Source: Planctomycetota bacterium
GTDB lineage: Bacteria; Planctomycetota; Planctomycetia; Gemmatales; Gemmataceae
Reading direction: 5' to 3'
Length of the DNA: 35,230 nucleotides
Assembly: GCA_003669555.1 (NCBI GenBank)
Contig: QWOS01000023.1
Coordinates: 1 to 35,230 of the forward strand
Part shown: positions 23,382 through 31,826 of the stretch, one piece after another
Position numbering within the stretch: the stretch's first letter is position 1
How the letters are laid out: every line of letters begins with the position of its first letter
The notes under the pieces: generated by a model
Told to the model about the DNA's origin: nothing
The model's database searches: none
The model's input: only the letters and a program-made list of their open reading frames with translations
Made by a program: the position numbers and the translations under genes

Positions 23382-24391
23382 GCCAACCTCCTGGGATCCA
23401 CCTCATGAGCGACACAGGCCACGCAATCGCCCTGGGCCACCAGCGATGGCGCGCGGCAGCCGATCAGCACACCGGACGATTTGGCCTTCACCGGCACCTC
23501 AGGGCGGTCGGGGCGTTCCACAAAATGGACCGCTCCCACCACTTCTCCAGAGGCAACCACACTCCCCAAAGGAACCCGGTTCTCGTAAATGCCAGATTCA
23601 GGGGCAAACTGGTAGTCTTCCCAATCGAGTGCTTGCACCCAACGGGTGGGGGGCAGGCCCAGTGATTCGCGGGTATCGGCCCTTCCCGCCAGCACCCCGA
23701 GATGTTTGAGGACATTGGTCAAACCCGACTGGGTGAGGGCATGCACCTGTGCGGTGACATTTTCGCTGCCGCCCATCTCGGTGGTCACGACTATTTTGCC
23801 CTGGTTTTCAGCTTCCACGGGTAGCAGACCTGTGCCGGCTATATCGGCGTACAGGAAGCAGAAGTCAGAATTCCACGCCTCAGTGGCTGCCAGCATGCCC
23901 GCCCGCTGCGGTCCCGGAGCCACCAGGTGCATATGGGCACAGGGATAGAAGTCCACACCACGCCCACCGGTATGGATATCGATCACATGATCGGCCATAG
24001 GGAACAGAACCGTGGTGAGGTGATGGGCCAGCGCCTCGCTGGGGGTACCGCCCGGGTTGCCCGGGAAGCAGCGGTTGAAGTTCTTGCCATCGAGCGGGGA
24101 CAACCGGGTGGCGGCTTTGGATGCCGGCATCGACAGGGCGGGGATAAGAATCAGTCGACCACGAACTTGCGTGGGGTCGATCTGACGCATCAGGCGCATG
24201 ACAGCTACCTGGCCGGGATATTCATCGCCATGGTTGCCCGCCAGCACCAGCGTGGTGGGGCCCGATCCATTCTGGATGACCCCGATGGGCACCATCAGAT
24301 TGGCCCAACCAGCCAGATTGTACGAATAGGGAATGTATAAATGACCAAACTGCCGCCCCTGGGCTGTGAAATCAACCGTGGATTGAAGCAA
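23378..24391 (-). CDS. Succinylglutamate desuccinylase/aspartoacylase-family (DoeB-like) deacylase
   Basis: Zn-dependent M14-like amidase. With the TTG start at 24391 (GGGAG about 9 bases upstream) it has 337 residues and begins S-T-V-D-F as in DoeB, the N-acetyl-diaminobutyrate deacetylase of ectoine breakdown, which it resembles in layout. Zn ligands: H54 and E57 (G-N-H-G-D-E) and H140 (D-I-H-T-G-G); the substrate-binding box is D-G-K-N-F-N-R (101-107). The E in T-T-E-M-G-G is the probable general base. The final about 80 residues form the family's small beta domain. ATG 24520 would add 43 residues that look non-coding. First gene of the four-gene operon. No other ectoine-catabolism genes are present, so a different N-acyl substrate is likely. 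Confidence 0.85.
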   Translation of the reverse strand: MLQSTVDFTAQGRQFGHLYIPYSYNLAGWANLMVPIGVIQNGSGPTTLVLAGNHGDEYPGQVAVMRLMRQIDPTQVRGRLILIPALSMPASKAATRLSPLDGKNFNRCFPGNPGGTPSEALAHHLTTVLFPMADHVIDIHTGGRGVDFYPCAHMHLVAPGPQRAGMLAATEAWNSDFCFLYADIAGTGLLPVEAENQGKIVVTTEMGGSENVTAQVHALTQSGLTNVLKHLGVLAGRADTRESLGLPPTRWVQALDWEDYQFAPESGIYENRVPLGSVVASGEVVGAVHFVERPDRPEVPVKAKSSGVLIGCRAPSLVAQGDCVACVAHEVDPRRLA

Positions 24392-24664
24392 AGCGAGGGA
24401 CTCCCAGGTTTTGGCAAGGCAGGTTTGACTGGCACTACAGAAGAATGGGCTAATGTACCATGCGCCGCCATAGGCGCCAGACCTGGCAAGATACTTTATT
24501 TTTGACCACAGGCCAGCCATTTACCTGTACCCGGTCATTCACTCCCCTGATTTGCGAACCCCCGGGAAAGTATCAGCGCCTGAAGCGGCCCAAACCGGTT
24601 CCGGAAGGCTGGGTCGAGTGGGCCCAGTGGTTTCTTGCGTTCCCGCTTGCTTGCCCTGCATGCC

Positions 24665-26878
24665 CTATTTTCCTTCCCATGCTGACCGCAAGCCATAGGC
24701 CTGCAGGACCTTGAAACCCACAGGCCCCCCCTGGACCTTCAGACTGGCCGTCTGATCCATGGGGCTGGGGATATAGGGCATGGGCACATAGGTGAGGCCA
24801 TCGCTGGCAAAGACTTCCAGGCCCATGCGGTCGCAGTAGATTACCAGGTTTTGCCGGCCCTGGCGCAGTGGTGCCGGGGCGCGGTGGCCGTTGACCACCA
24901 GTTCAGATTTCTTCACATCGTAAACGATGGTGGCGCCACGGACGGTGAAAACGACTTCACCGTCCTGACCGGGTGTGAAACTGGCGCGAATCTCCACCAG
25001 TTCATCCTTCAGGGCAGCCAGAGGATTGGCATCGCCAGGCTGCAAGACCATGGCTGGAACATCTATTGTTTTCGCTCGCAACCCCGCCAGTTCCCGCACG
25101 GGTGTCCAGGTCAGGCGCGGGCCTTCGAGGGTGGTAATGAGCTGCTGCTCCAGCGGCAGCGTCATTGACTGATTGAAGGGCATGCCGAGGGTGGGGGTCT
25201 GGAACCAGCCGATCTGGATGCGACGCCCATCGGTTTGCGGGATGTCACTGAAAGTCTGGGCCGCATAGAAACCCTTGCCGCGATGGCCGGGAAGCTTGGG
25301 TGTTTCAGGGATGAAGGTTCTGCCATCGAAGGAACCAACCTGGTATTCACTGCTGGCGCCGGTGAGCACCCATTTGCGTTTGGCAGGATTGTTGTCGATG
25401 GCCAATTCAAAAAAGTCGGGACACTCAAAAAAACCGTCCGTGGTGCTGACCAGCTTCCAGTCTTTCAGGTTGGGCGAGGTGAAGAAATGGATGGTGTGGA
25501 CTTTGTTCAGCTCCACATACAGTGTCATCACCCATTTCCTGGTTGGCTCATGCCAGAACACTTTAGGATCGCGGTTACCCCCAGTGATCTCCCGGATCAC
25601 CGGGTTGCCAGCGTATTTGGTGAAAGAGCGCCCGTCGTTGCTGTAAGCAACGCACTGCACCGTGGGGTTACCGGCCGCTGTGTAAAGCAGCACCAGGGGA
25701 GGCTTGCCCCCTGTGCCAAAACCACTGGTGTTTTTCCAGTCCACCACGGCACTGCCACTGAACATCGGCCCCATCGCATCAGGCAACAGCTTGTCGCCCA
25801 GCTCCTCCCAATGCACCAGATCCTTGCTCACCGCATGGCCCCAGTGCATGTTGCCCCAGTCCCAGCCATAGGGATTATGCTGGAAGAACAGATGGTATTC
25901 GCCGTTGAAAAAAACCATGCCGTTGGGGTCGTTGTTCCAGCCGCGCCTGGGAGAGAAATGGAACTGGCCACGGAGTTTTTCCCGGTAAGGCCCAACTTCA
26001 TCCCGGATGGCATCGGCTGGCTCTATGGTGGCGAGACCTGTGGAGTCTTCCGGCATCTTGTCCACCACCAGTGTGACAGTTTTGCCATTCCAGGCAGTCA
26101 CCTCCATCGGTGCCCACCAATCCGGCTTGCCGGGTGCCAGCTCGATATCGTTGCGGACCACCAGTTTGCCATCAACCAGCAGACTGACCACACGGCGGGG
26201 CGCGCCATTCTGGATCGGGATGTTGAGGTAACGCTGATTCACCCGGAAATCCCGCTGGGCGTTGGCCAGCAAGCCCGGGGGCTTTTTATCGGTAAGGACG
26301 ATGTGGTCGACTGTGATATGGCCCCAGCCCCCCCGGACCGTGTCGAGGATCTCCAGGGTAGCCATTTTTCCAATAAATTCAGACACATTCCATGATTCCT
26401 GCGCCAATGCCTCACTGCCACCGGCCACGCCATTGGGTCCTGTTGCGCTGCGAACCACCTTGCCATCGACCCGCAAGTTCATGCAGGCTTTGCCGGGGTG
26501 CTTGCCACCCCCCATAAGGAAGCTGATGAATTTCCTTTCGATAGTGAATTCGGGGGAATGGAGCGCACCGGTGCTGTCGTCTCCCTGAAAAAACGAGTTG
26601 GCCAACCCCTTGCCCTTGAAACCATCCACCGCCATCTGGCCTGGCAGTTTGCCCTGGGCGGGACCAGAGCCGAATGCCGCGCCGGTTACTTTCCAAAGCC
26701 CATAAGTCGGGCCCTCGAAGTCAGCAACGACAATGTCATCAGCGCCGCGTGCGCCAGGCGCAAAGCAGATGGCACCCGCCAAAGCCAGTGCCCCCAGTAT
26801 GGCTTTGAGCCATGCCGCAACCTGAAAAGCATGACTGAGCCGAAAAAAGACGGTGTGATTCAACGGAGGCATCCTCAT
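24665..26878 (-). CDS. Exported GH32 fructan hydrolase (levanase/invertase-like)
   Basis: A 737-residue secreted glycoside hydrolase. A signal anchor/peptide at about residues 20-46 ends in A-R-G-A. An N-terminal beta-sandwich of about 150 residues (about 50-200) looks like the carbohydrate-binding-like domain of planctomycete GH32s. The catalytic five-bladed propeller begins around residue 303: nucleophile D317 in W-N-N-D-P-N-G, transition-state stabiliser D437 in R-D-P, and acid/base E485 in E-C-P-D. The C-terminal beta-sandwich (about 600-737) completes the family architecture. It hydrolyses beta-fructosides such as levan, inulin or sucrose; which one is not clear. Start ATG 26878 (a second ATG two codons later). 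It is 273 bp upstream of the deacylase operon and divergent from the Gfo/Idh/MocA gene. Confidence 0.95.
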   Translation of the reverse strand: MRMPPLNHTVFFRLSHAFQVAAWLKAILGALALAGAICFAPGARGADDIVVADFEGPTYGLWKVTGAAFGSGPAQGKLPGQMAVDGFKGKGLANSFFQGDDSTGALHSPEFTIERKFISFLMGGGKHPGKACMNLRVDGKVVRSATGPNGVAGGSEALAQESWNVSEFIGKMATLEILDTVRGGWGHITVDHIVLTDKKPPGLLANAQRDFRVNQRYLNIPIQNGAPRRVVSLLVDGKLVVRNDIELAPGKPDWWAPMEVTAWNGKTVTLVVDKMPEDSTGLATIEPADAIRDEVGPYREKLRGQFHFSPRRGWNNDPNGMVFFNGEYHLFFQHNPYGWDWGNMHWGHAVSKDLVHWEELGDKLLPDAMGPMFSGSAVVDWKNTSGFGTGGKPPLVLLYTAAGNPTVQCVAYSNDGRSFTKYAGNPVIREITGGNRDPKVFWHEPTRKWVMTLYVELNKVHTIHFFTSPNLKDWKLVSTTDGFFECPDFFELAIDNNPAKRKWVLTGASSEYQVGSFDGRTFIPETPKLPGHRGKGFYAAQTFSDIPQTDGRRIQIGWFQTPTLGMPFNQSMTLPLEQQLITTLEGPRLTWTPVRELAGLRAKTIDVPAMVLQPGDANPLAALKDELVEIRASFTPGQDGEVVFTVRGATIVYDVKKSELVVNGHRAPAPLRQGRQNLVIYCDRMGLEVFASDGLTYVPMPYIPSPMDQTASLKVQGGPVGFKVLQAYGLRSAWEGK

Positions 26879-26997
26879 TCCGGGCCATTATTCCATGTCG
26901 CCGATTATGGCCGAAAGCAGGCCGCTTGGGAATTGAATCCTGGCCGGCAAATGTACCCCGTTTTGCCAACGCTTGTATTGGCCACTCAGCTCCCGGA

Positions 26998-27014
26998 CCA
27001 AGTGGACCATTTGG
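26998..27014. promoter_or_regulatory. Near-palindrome, possible operator
   Basis: CCAAGTGG-A-CCATTTGG: 8-base arms with one mismatch (a G/T pair) around a central A, in the 216-bp region between the divergent GH32 and Gfo/Idh/MocA starts (27095 is 80 bases away). Size and symmetry fit a dimeric repressor site, but no regulator gene is in the window. Confidence 0.3.
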
Positions 27015-27094
27015 GGAGCTGTTGCGCCCCGGGAATTCCGGTTACACTCGTCTCATCCTCCAGGCTCCTTTCAACCAGCCAGCGAACCATCCCC

Positions 27095-28381
27095 ATGCCC
27101 ATCCATCGCCGTCAGGCCATCGCAGCCACACTTGCCGCCAGCACCCTTCCCTGGGCGAATGCCACCGGGAAAGCCGCGCCCTCCGACCGCCTGAACATCG
27201 CGGTGGTGGGCATCCGGGGCCGCGGACGGGCACTGCTTTCGGGTTTCGCTCAGCTCAAGGGCAGTCAGGTGACCCACCTGTGCGATGTGAACACCGAATA
27301 TTTTCCGGCTATTTCCAGGCAGGTGGCCGACCTGCAGGGTGGCAAGGTGCCGGAATGCGTCCAGGATATACGCAAGCTGCTTGCAATCCAATCCATTGAT
27401 GCCATCGCAGTGGCCACGCCTGACCATTGGCATGCCTTGGCCACAATCTGGGGCTGCCAGGCCGGCAAGCATGTGTATGTGGAAAAGCCCTGCTCGCACA
27501 ATATTGTCGAGGGAAGGCGTATGGTTGAGGCGGCCCGCAAATACCAACGGGTGGTGCAGGTCGGCACCCAAAGCCGCAGTGCCCCACACATGATGGAAGC
27601 GATTGCCTATGTCAAGTCAGGCAAGTTGGGTGAGGTGCATATGGCAAGGGCTTTCAACAGCCAGTTGCGCCGGCGTGTGCCTGCAGTGGCTGACACACCC
27701 ATACCCGCCACGCTCGACTGGGATATCTGGCAAGGCCCGGCACCCAAACGCGCTTTCAACACCAACCGGTACAGTTATGGCTGGCGATGGTATTGGGACT
27801 ATGGCACAGGCGATATGGGCAATGACGGCGTCCACGACCTCGACATCGCCCGATGGGGGCTGGGAGTGGGCGCTCCCAGCGCGGCGCACGGGTTCGGCAC
27901 CAAGCTGGTCTTTCAGGGTGACACCCAGGAGACCCCCGATACCCAATCAGTTCTTTTCACCTTTCCCGATTCCGACAAGGTGTTGCATTTCGACCAGCGA
28001 CTCTGGACCCCTTACCACATGGAAGGGTACGAAAACGGCGTGGTTTTCTACGGCACCCTGGCGTATCTGGTTTTGGGCCGCTCTGGCTGGCGGGTTATCG
28101 AAAAGGGCAACAAGCTGGCTTTTGAGAAAAAAGCCAGCTTCAGCGAGAAGCCCCACCTCGAAAACTTCGTCCAGGCCTGCATGGGCAAGGCCAAGCCCAA
28201 TTGCGATATTCTCGAGGGGCATCATTCCACCATTCTGGCCCACCTGGGCAACCTCTCCAGCCGGCTGGGCCGCCCGCTCAAGTTCAATCCGGCTGATGAA
28301 TCGATCCTTGGTGATGGTGAAGCCTCTGCCCTGCTAGGCCGTCAGGGCCGGGGTGGATTCGTCATACCTGACAAGGTGTGA
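27095..28381 (+). CDS. Tat-exported Gfo/Idh/MocA-family oxidoreductase
   Basis: A 428-residue NAD(P)-dependent sugar/polyol oxidoreductase-like protein. A twin-Arg N-terminus (H-R-R-Q-A-I-A-A-T-L-A-A-S, residues 4-16) indicates export in folded form, common for this family in planctomycetes. Rossmann fold: V-G-I-R-G-R-G (38-44) dinucleotide loop, A-T-P-D-H-W-H (107-113), and E130-K-P with the conserved Lys 131; G-N-D-G-V-H-D-L-D holds the probable catalytic His/Asp. The frame stays open upstream to 26498, but that part is the antisense of the GH32 gene; ATG 27095 begins the signal. Exported members usually carry a tightly bound cofactor and act on sugars or glycans; the substrate is unknown. 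Confidence 0.92.
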   Translation: MPIHRRQAIAATLAASTLPWANATGKAAPSDRLNIAVVGIRGRGRALLSGFAQLKGSQVTHLCDVNTEYFPAISRQVADLQGGKVPECVQDIRKLLAIQSIDAIAVATPDHWHALATIWGCQAGKHVYVEKPCSHNIVEGRRMVEAARKYQRVVQVGTQSRSAPHMMEAIAYVKSGKLGEVHMARAFNSQLRRRVPAVADTPIPATLDWDIWQGPAPKRAFNTNRYSYGWRWYWDYGTGDMGNDGVHDLDIARWGLGVGAPSAAHGFGTKLVFQGDTQETPDTQSVLFTFPDSDKVLHFDQRLWTPYHMEGYENGVVFYGTLAYLVLGRSGWRVIEKGNKLAFEKKASFSEKPHLENFVQACMGKAKPNCDILEGHHSTILAHLGNLSSRLGRPLKFNPADESILGDGEASALLGRQGRGGFVIPDKV

Positions 28382-28531
28382 GAACGACCACGGGTATTCC
28401 TTGCGGAATTCTTGCGGCAAAGGGACCAAAACCACGGCGCAGTCCTGGTTATCGCCGATGGCGATCAGCCTGTGGAGGTATGACGCCATGGGCGTTCGGG
28501 CATGATCCAGCCCAGACGCCCCGTGCCGTTG

Positions 28532-28550
28532 TGCTGGCCTGAAACCTGGG
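28532..28550 (+). repeat. 19-nt exact repeat, copy 2
   Basis: Identical to 10048-10066. It lies in the 188-bp non-coding gap after the Gfo/Idh/MocA gene, 20 bases before the stop of the convergent alpha/beta hydrolase. Nothing else was recognised in this gap. Confidence 0.45.
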
Positions 28551-28569
28551 GTAAAGCGGTTGCGCTATC

Positions 28570-29904
28570 TCACTTTGGAGATGGGAACTCCACGGCCGCC
28601 GAGTTTGCCCCCGCCCCATTGACGGACTGGATGGCATAGCTTTTTCCCGGCTCCGGATCCTCCAGGCGCATACTCGCCAAAGGGGCCTCCGGCGTATCGT
28701 GGTAGGACAACCCCTGGAACAGGGGCCGCAGCTTTCCGGCAGGTTTCTCCGGCAATTTCTTCCAGGGTTTGCCATCTTTCAACAGCACAAAACCAGCCAG
28801 GCCACTCTCCAGGTCGGCGGCTGCCTCCCAGGTCAACCGCACCCGGCCCTCATCACGGCTGAGCTTCAGCCCGGTGGGTGCTGGCGGTGGGGTGCTATCA
28901 CCCACCAACCCGGCTCGCGAATATTCTTCCCACATCCGGTCGAAAGCCAGACTCGGCAGCCACACTGTAGATGCGCTGGATGATTCCTTCCTGGCTTCGG
29001 CACTATCGGCCGGTACCGGTTTGCCCCCCCCCAGGGGCGCCACCCAACCGGTGGATGCCACTGGCTTCAGAGGAGCATCGGGTGTTTCCCGGGGCGGCAG
29101 GCGTAATTCCAGGCAGGCATCGAAGAACGGGATGGCAAGATAGCGACTGTCACCGCATTCGTGCGCTGTCTTGGGGTCTGGACAAAACAGCGCGGGGGCT
29201 TTTTTCGACCGGTAGGCCTGAAACATGGCTTCCGAGCCTGTCCACGCCCCGGCAAAACGCTTGTCTCCCTTTTCCTTGAGACCTGGATTCAGGGCAATGG
29301 GCACGCCAAAAACATCTGGCTGCAGCTCGGGCGCAGGCACCTCCCCTTTGGTCCAATTGCCAAAGGCTGTGCCAGAACGGAACCAGATGGCAACAATACG
29401 CTGGGGGTGACTGGCCTGCATGAGGCTAGCCCAAAAAGCGCCACCTGAGTGGCCCCACAGGCACCACGGCACCGTTGACAACTCAGGATGCCCAGACTGC
29501 GCTCCCAAGGCGTCAAGCGCCTGTAAAAACAGTTTTCCCGAGCCACTACGCGGATCACACCAGAGCCGACAATTCTCCTTGTCTTCCTGGGTGTACGAGG
29601 GCCCCAGCAGGGCGCAGTCCCACTTTCGGGCCAGCGCCTGCCAATGCAGGTCGTCGGCCGCGGTCTGCCCACCCTTGCATGCTCCCGCACCGCAGCCATG
29701 CTGGTGCACGATCAGGCCACGCAAACGCTTCACACCGCCCGGTATCCACACCCGGTGCATCACCGGAAACTTCAGCTCGCCAGGCTTATCGGAACCGGGA
29801 TAGCTTTGCTGAAAATAGGCACCCTCTCCGTTTGCCTGGGCGATCGCCACCACCCAGGCCGGGGAAAGAGTAAGCAGCAGGCATAAAGCGAATAACCAGC
29901 GCAT
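28570..29904 (-). CDS. Secreted alpha/beta hydrolase with C-terminal Fn3-like domain
   Basis: A 444-residue protein with a signal peptide (residues 1-24) from ATG 29904; ATG 29919 is an alternative five codons upstream. The alpha/beta hydrolase core has H-Q-H-G-C-G-A-G (oxyanion region, 67-74), nucleophile S153 in G-H-S-G-G, and a probable catalytic His at H249 (A-H-E-C-G-D-S). Six or more cysteines in the core suggest disulfides, in keeping with export. Residues about 338-440 form a fibronectin type III-like beta sandwich (P-P-P-A-P-T-G-L-K-L onward). The overall plan resembles secreted esterases and PHB-depolymerase-like proteins; the true substrate is unknown. Divergent from kdsD with 159 bp between starts. 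Confidence 0.85.
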   Translation of the reverse strand: MRWLFALCLLLTLSPAWVVAIAQANGEGAYFQQSYPGSDKPGELKFPVMHRVWIPGGVKRLRGLIVHQHGCGAGACKGGQTAADDLHWQALARKWDCALLGPSYTQEDKENCRLWCDPRSGSGKLFLQALDALGAQSGHPELSTVPWCLWGHSGGAFWASLMQASHPQRIVAIWFRSGTAFGNWTKGEVPAPELQPDVFGVPIALNPGLKEKGDKRFAGAWTGSEAMFQAYRSKKAPALFCPDPKTAHECGDSRYLAIPFFDACLELRLPPRETPDAPLKPVASTGWVAPLGGGKPVPADSAEARKESSSASTVWLPSLAFDRMWEEYSRAGLVGDSTPPPAPTGLKLSRDEGRVRLTWEAAADLESGLAGFVLLKDGKPWKKLPEKPAGKLRPLFQGLSYHDTPEAPLASMRLEDPEPGKSYAIQSVNGAGANSAAVEFPSPK

Positions 29905-30063
29905 GCGGTTGGATCCCATTGGTGGTGTCGAGCCCCTATCGTCGCAAAAGAGGGCCCCAGCATGCAAGCCATCGGAGCGGACTTGCTCTTTCTCTGGCTC
30001 TTCGGGTACAGCCAAGCATGGAATCTGTGGGCCAAGCCTGGCTCCCGAACAGGCGAGAAATTC

Positions 30064-31140
30064 ATGTCCGAAACTGTTACCCCGCAAGTTGTTGCGACAA
30101 ATGATACGGATCGTTGTGCCTATGGCCGCGAGGTACTCCGGGCCGAAGCGAGGGCACTACTCGCCGCCGCCGACAGGCTGGATGACCGTTTCGCCCAGGC
30201 TCTGGACCTGCTGGGAGACCCCCAACGCCTTGCAGAAGGCGGACGGGTAGGCATCACCGGTGTGGGAAAATCGGCTGATATCGGCCAGAAAATGGCTGGC
30301 ACCCTCAATTCCACCGGTACCCGGGCCTATGTGCTGGATGCCACCCGGGCGGTTCATGGCGATCTGGGCATGGTTCATCCCGCTGATGTGGTGCTGGTAC
30401 TGTCACACTCGGGTGAAAGCGAGGAAGTGCTGCGCTTGTTGCCGCCGCTGGCCGAGATGGCGACCGCCCTGGTCGGCATCACAGGCAACCCTCGCAGTAC
30501 TTTGGCCAACAAGGCCAACATTGCCCTGGTTTATGGCCCGCTGGACGAGGTTTGCCCGCTTGGACTGGCCCCCAGCGCCAGCACTACCACCATGCTGGCT
30601 TTAGGTGATGCGCTGGCCTTCAGCCTGAGCAGGGCCCGTAGCCTCACTCCCGAGCAATTCGCCCGCTTCCACCCCGCTGGCAGTCTGGGCCGAAAGCTGT
30701 CGCGGGTAGACACCCTGATGCGACAGGGAAGTGAACTGCGCGTGGCATGCTCCACCACCACCGTCCGACAGGTTTTTGCCCGTTCCAGACAGCAGGGGCG
30801 TCGCACCGGAGCGGTGATGCTGGTGGATGAAAGTGGTCAGCTCTGCGGCCTGTTCACCGATAGTGACCTGGCCCGGCTGATCGAGGAAAGGCGCGAGGCC
30901 GACCTCGACCTGCCTATCCGCATGGTGATGACCCGCGAACCCGCCACCGTGGCCCTGGGTAGCCGGGCCCATGAGGCCATGGATCTGATGCGGCGTCGCA
31001 AACTGAGCGAACTCCCGGTGGTGGATGCCGAGGGAAGACCGGCAGGCATCCTCGATATCACCGACCTGCTCGGGATGGCATCCGCGAGCGCAGACCAATC
31101 GCAAGATGGCAAAACAATACAAGCCAAACGGGCTGCATGA
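30064..31140 (+). CDS. kdsD: D-arabinose 5-phosphate isomerase (KdsD/KpsF/GutQ family)
   Basis: Converts D-ribulose 5-phosphate to D-arabinose 5-phosphate, the first step towards Kdo of LPS. The 358-residue protein has an N-terminal SIS domain and two CBS domains (about 215-279 and 285-345), the standard plan, with a slightly long tail. Catalytic positions are retained: K69 in G-V-G-K-S, E118 in S-H-S-G-E, E162 in D-E-V-C-P-L-G-L-A-P, and H203 in H-P-A-G-S-L-G-R. In the loop before H-G-D-L-G-M the usual Glu is Arg (T-R-A-V-H). The start ATG 30064 has AGGCGAG upstream; earlier in-frame codons overlap the divergent promoter region. First gene of the Kdo/LPS-transport cluster. Confidence 0.95.
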   Translation: MSETVTPQVVATNDTDRCAYGREVLRAEARALLAAADRLDDRFAQALDLLGDPQRLAEGGRVGITGVGKSADIGQKMAGTLNSTGTRAYVLDATRAVHGDLGMVHPADVVLVLSHSGESEEVLRLLPPLAEMATALVGITGNPRSTLANKANIALVYGPLDEVCPLGLAPSASTTTMLALGDALAFSLSRARSLTPEQFARFHPAGSLGRKLSRVDTLMRQGSELRVACSTTTVRQVFARSRQQGRRTGAVMLVDESGQLCGLFTDSDLARLIEERREADLDLPIRMVMTREPATVALGSRAHEAMDLMRRRKLSELPVVDAEGRPAGILDITDLLGMASASADQSQDGKTIQAKRAA

Positions 31141-31229
31141 CTACAAACCAACAAAACAGGCACTCTGGGGAATGTTATTTGCGGTGGCAAGTTCCGCTTG
31201 TTTCCGTTGGCGGGAAAGGTATGGTGCGC

Positions 31230-31267
31230 CACCCCATGGGGTGCCGATGGAATCAGAATAGTTCTGA
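31230..31267 (+). promoter_or_regulatory. Two palindromes in the kdsD-kdsC spacer
   Basis: CACCCCATGGGGTG (31230-31243), a perfect 14-base palindrome, is followed by TCAGAA-TAG-TTCTGA (31253-31267), a 6-bp hairpin with a 3-base loop. Both lie in the 158-bp gap before kdsC, the second ending 32 bases before its start. They may control kdsC separately from kdsD or mark an RNA processing site. No convincing promoter was found. Confidence 0.35.
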
Positions 31268-31298
31268 ATGACCGGCGTGGATCCAGTTTGGAGGCAGC

Positions 31299-31805
31299 AT
31301 GGTGAGTCTGGCCGAACGCTGCAAACTGGTCCGCCTGCTGGTGGTTGATGTCGATGGCAGCCTCACCGCCGGGAACATCATCTACGGCAGTGGGGAAATC
31401 GAACACAAGTTTTTTCATGTGCGGGATGGGTGGGCAATGAAGGAATGGACCCGGGCGGGCAGGCATCTGGCCGTGCTGACGGGTCGCAGCAGCGAAGTGG
31501 TGGCCAGGCGTGGCCGGGAACTGGGAGCCGCATGGGTGGTGCAGGGAGCCAGTGACAAGCTCCAGGCATGGGATAGCATCCTTCAGTCAGCCCAGTGCCT
31601 GCCCCACGAGGTGGCGGTGCTGGGTGATGACGAGCCTGATGTGCCGTTGCTGGGAATCTGTGGCTTGGGGGCTGTGCCTGCCGATGGTGCGGATTCAGCC
31701 CGTCGGCGCGCCCATCTGGTGCTGCGCCAGGGCGGGGGCGGGGGTGCCGCACGCGAGTTGTTGCAAATGATCATGCGTTGCCAGGGCATTTGGCCGGGCA
31801 ACTGA
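31299..31805 (+). CDS. kdsC: Kdo-8-phosphate phosphatase (HAD family)
   Basis: A 168-residue HAD phosphatase of the cap-less C0 type that removes phosphate from Kdo-8-P. Nucleophile D17 and acid/base D19 in V-V-D-V-D-G-S-L-T; motif II T-G-R-S-S; Lys in A-S-D-K-L-Q-A-W; motif III acidic pair in L-G-D-D-E-P-D-V-P-L-L. Its length matches tetrameric KdsC. A strong GGAGG five bases before ATG 31299 fixes the start. It lies between kdsD and the LPS-transport-like gene, 21 bp from the latter. Confidence 0.94.
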   Translation: MVSLAERCKLVRLLVVDVDGSLTAGNIIYGSGEIEHKFFHVRDGWAMKEWTRAGRHLAVLTGRSSEVVARRGRELGAAWVVQGASDKLQAWDSILQSAQCLPHEVAVLGDDEPDVPLLGICGLGAVPADGADSARRRAHLVLRQGGGGGAARELLQMIMRCQGIWPGN

Positions 31806-31826
31806 GTCGGGGGGATTGGCCGAGCC

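Noticed and set aside
20203..24391. Ectoine degradation operon
   Set aside because: Only the deacylase resembles DoeB; no doeA, doeC, doeD or ectoine transporter is present.
24424..24455. Promoter-like TTGACT and GCTAAT pair on the plus strand upstream of the deacylase operon
   Set aside because: It points away from the operon and no plus-strand gene follows; likely chance.
26498..27094. N-terminal extension of the Gfo/Idh/MocA protein
   Set aside because: It is antisense to the GH32 coding region and the divergent spacer; the Tat signal begins at ATG 27095.
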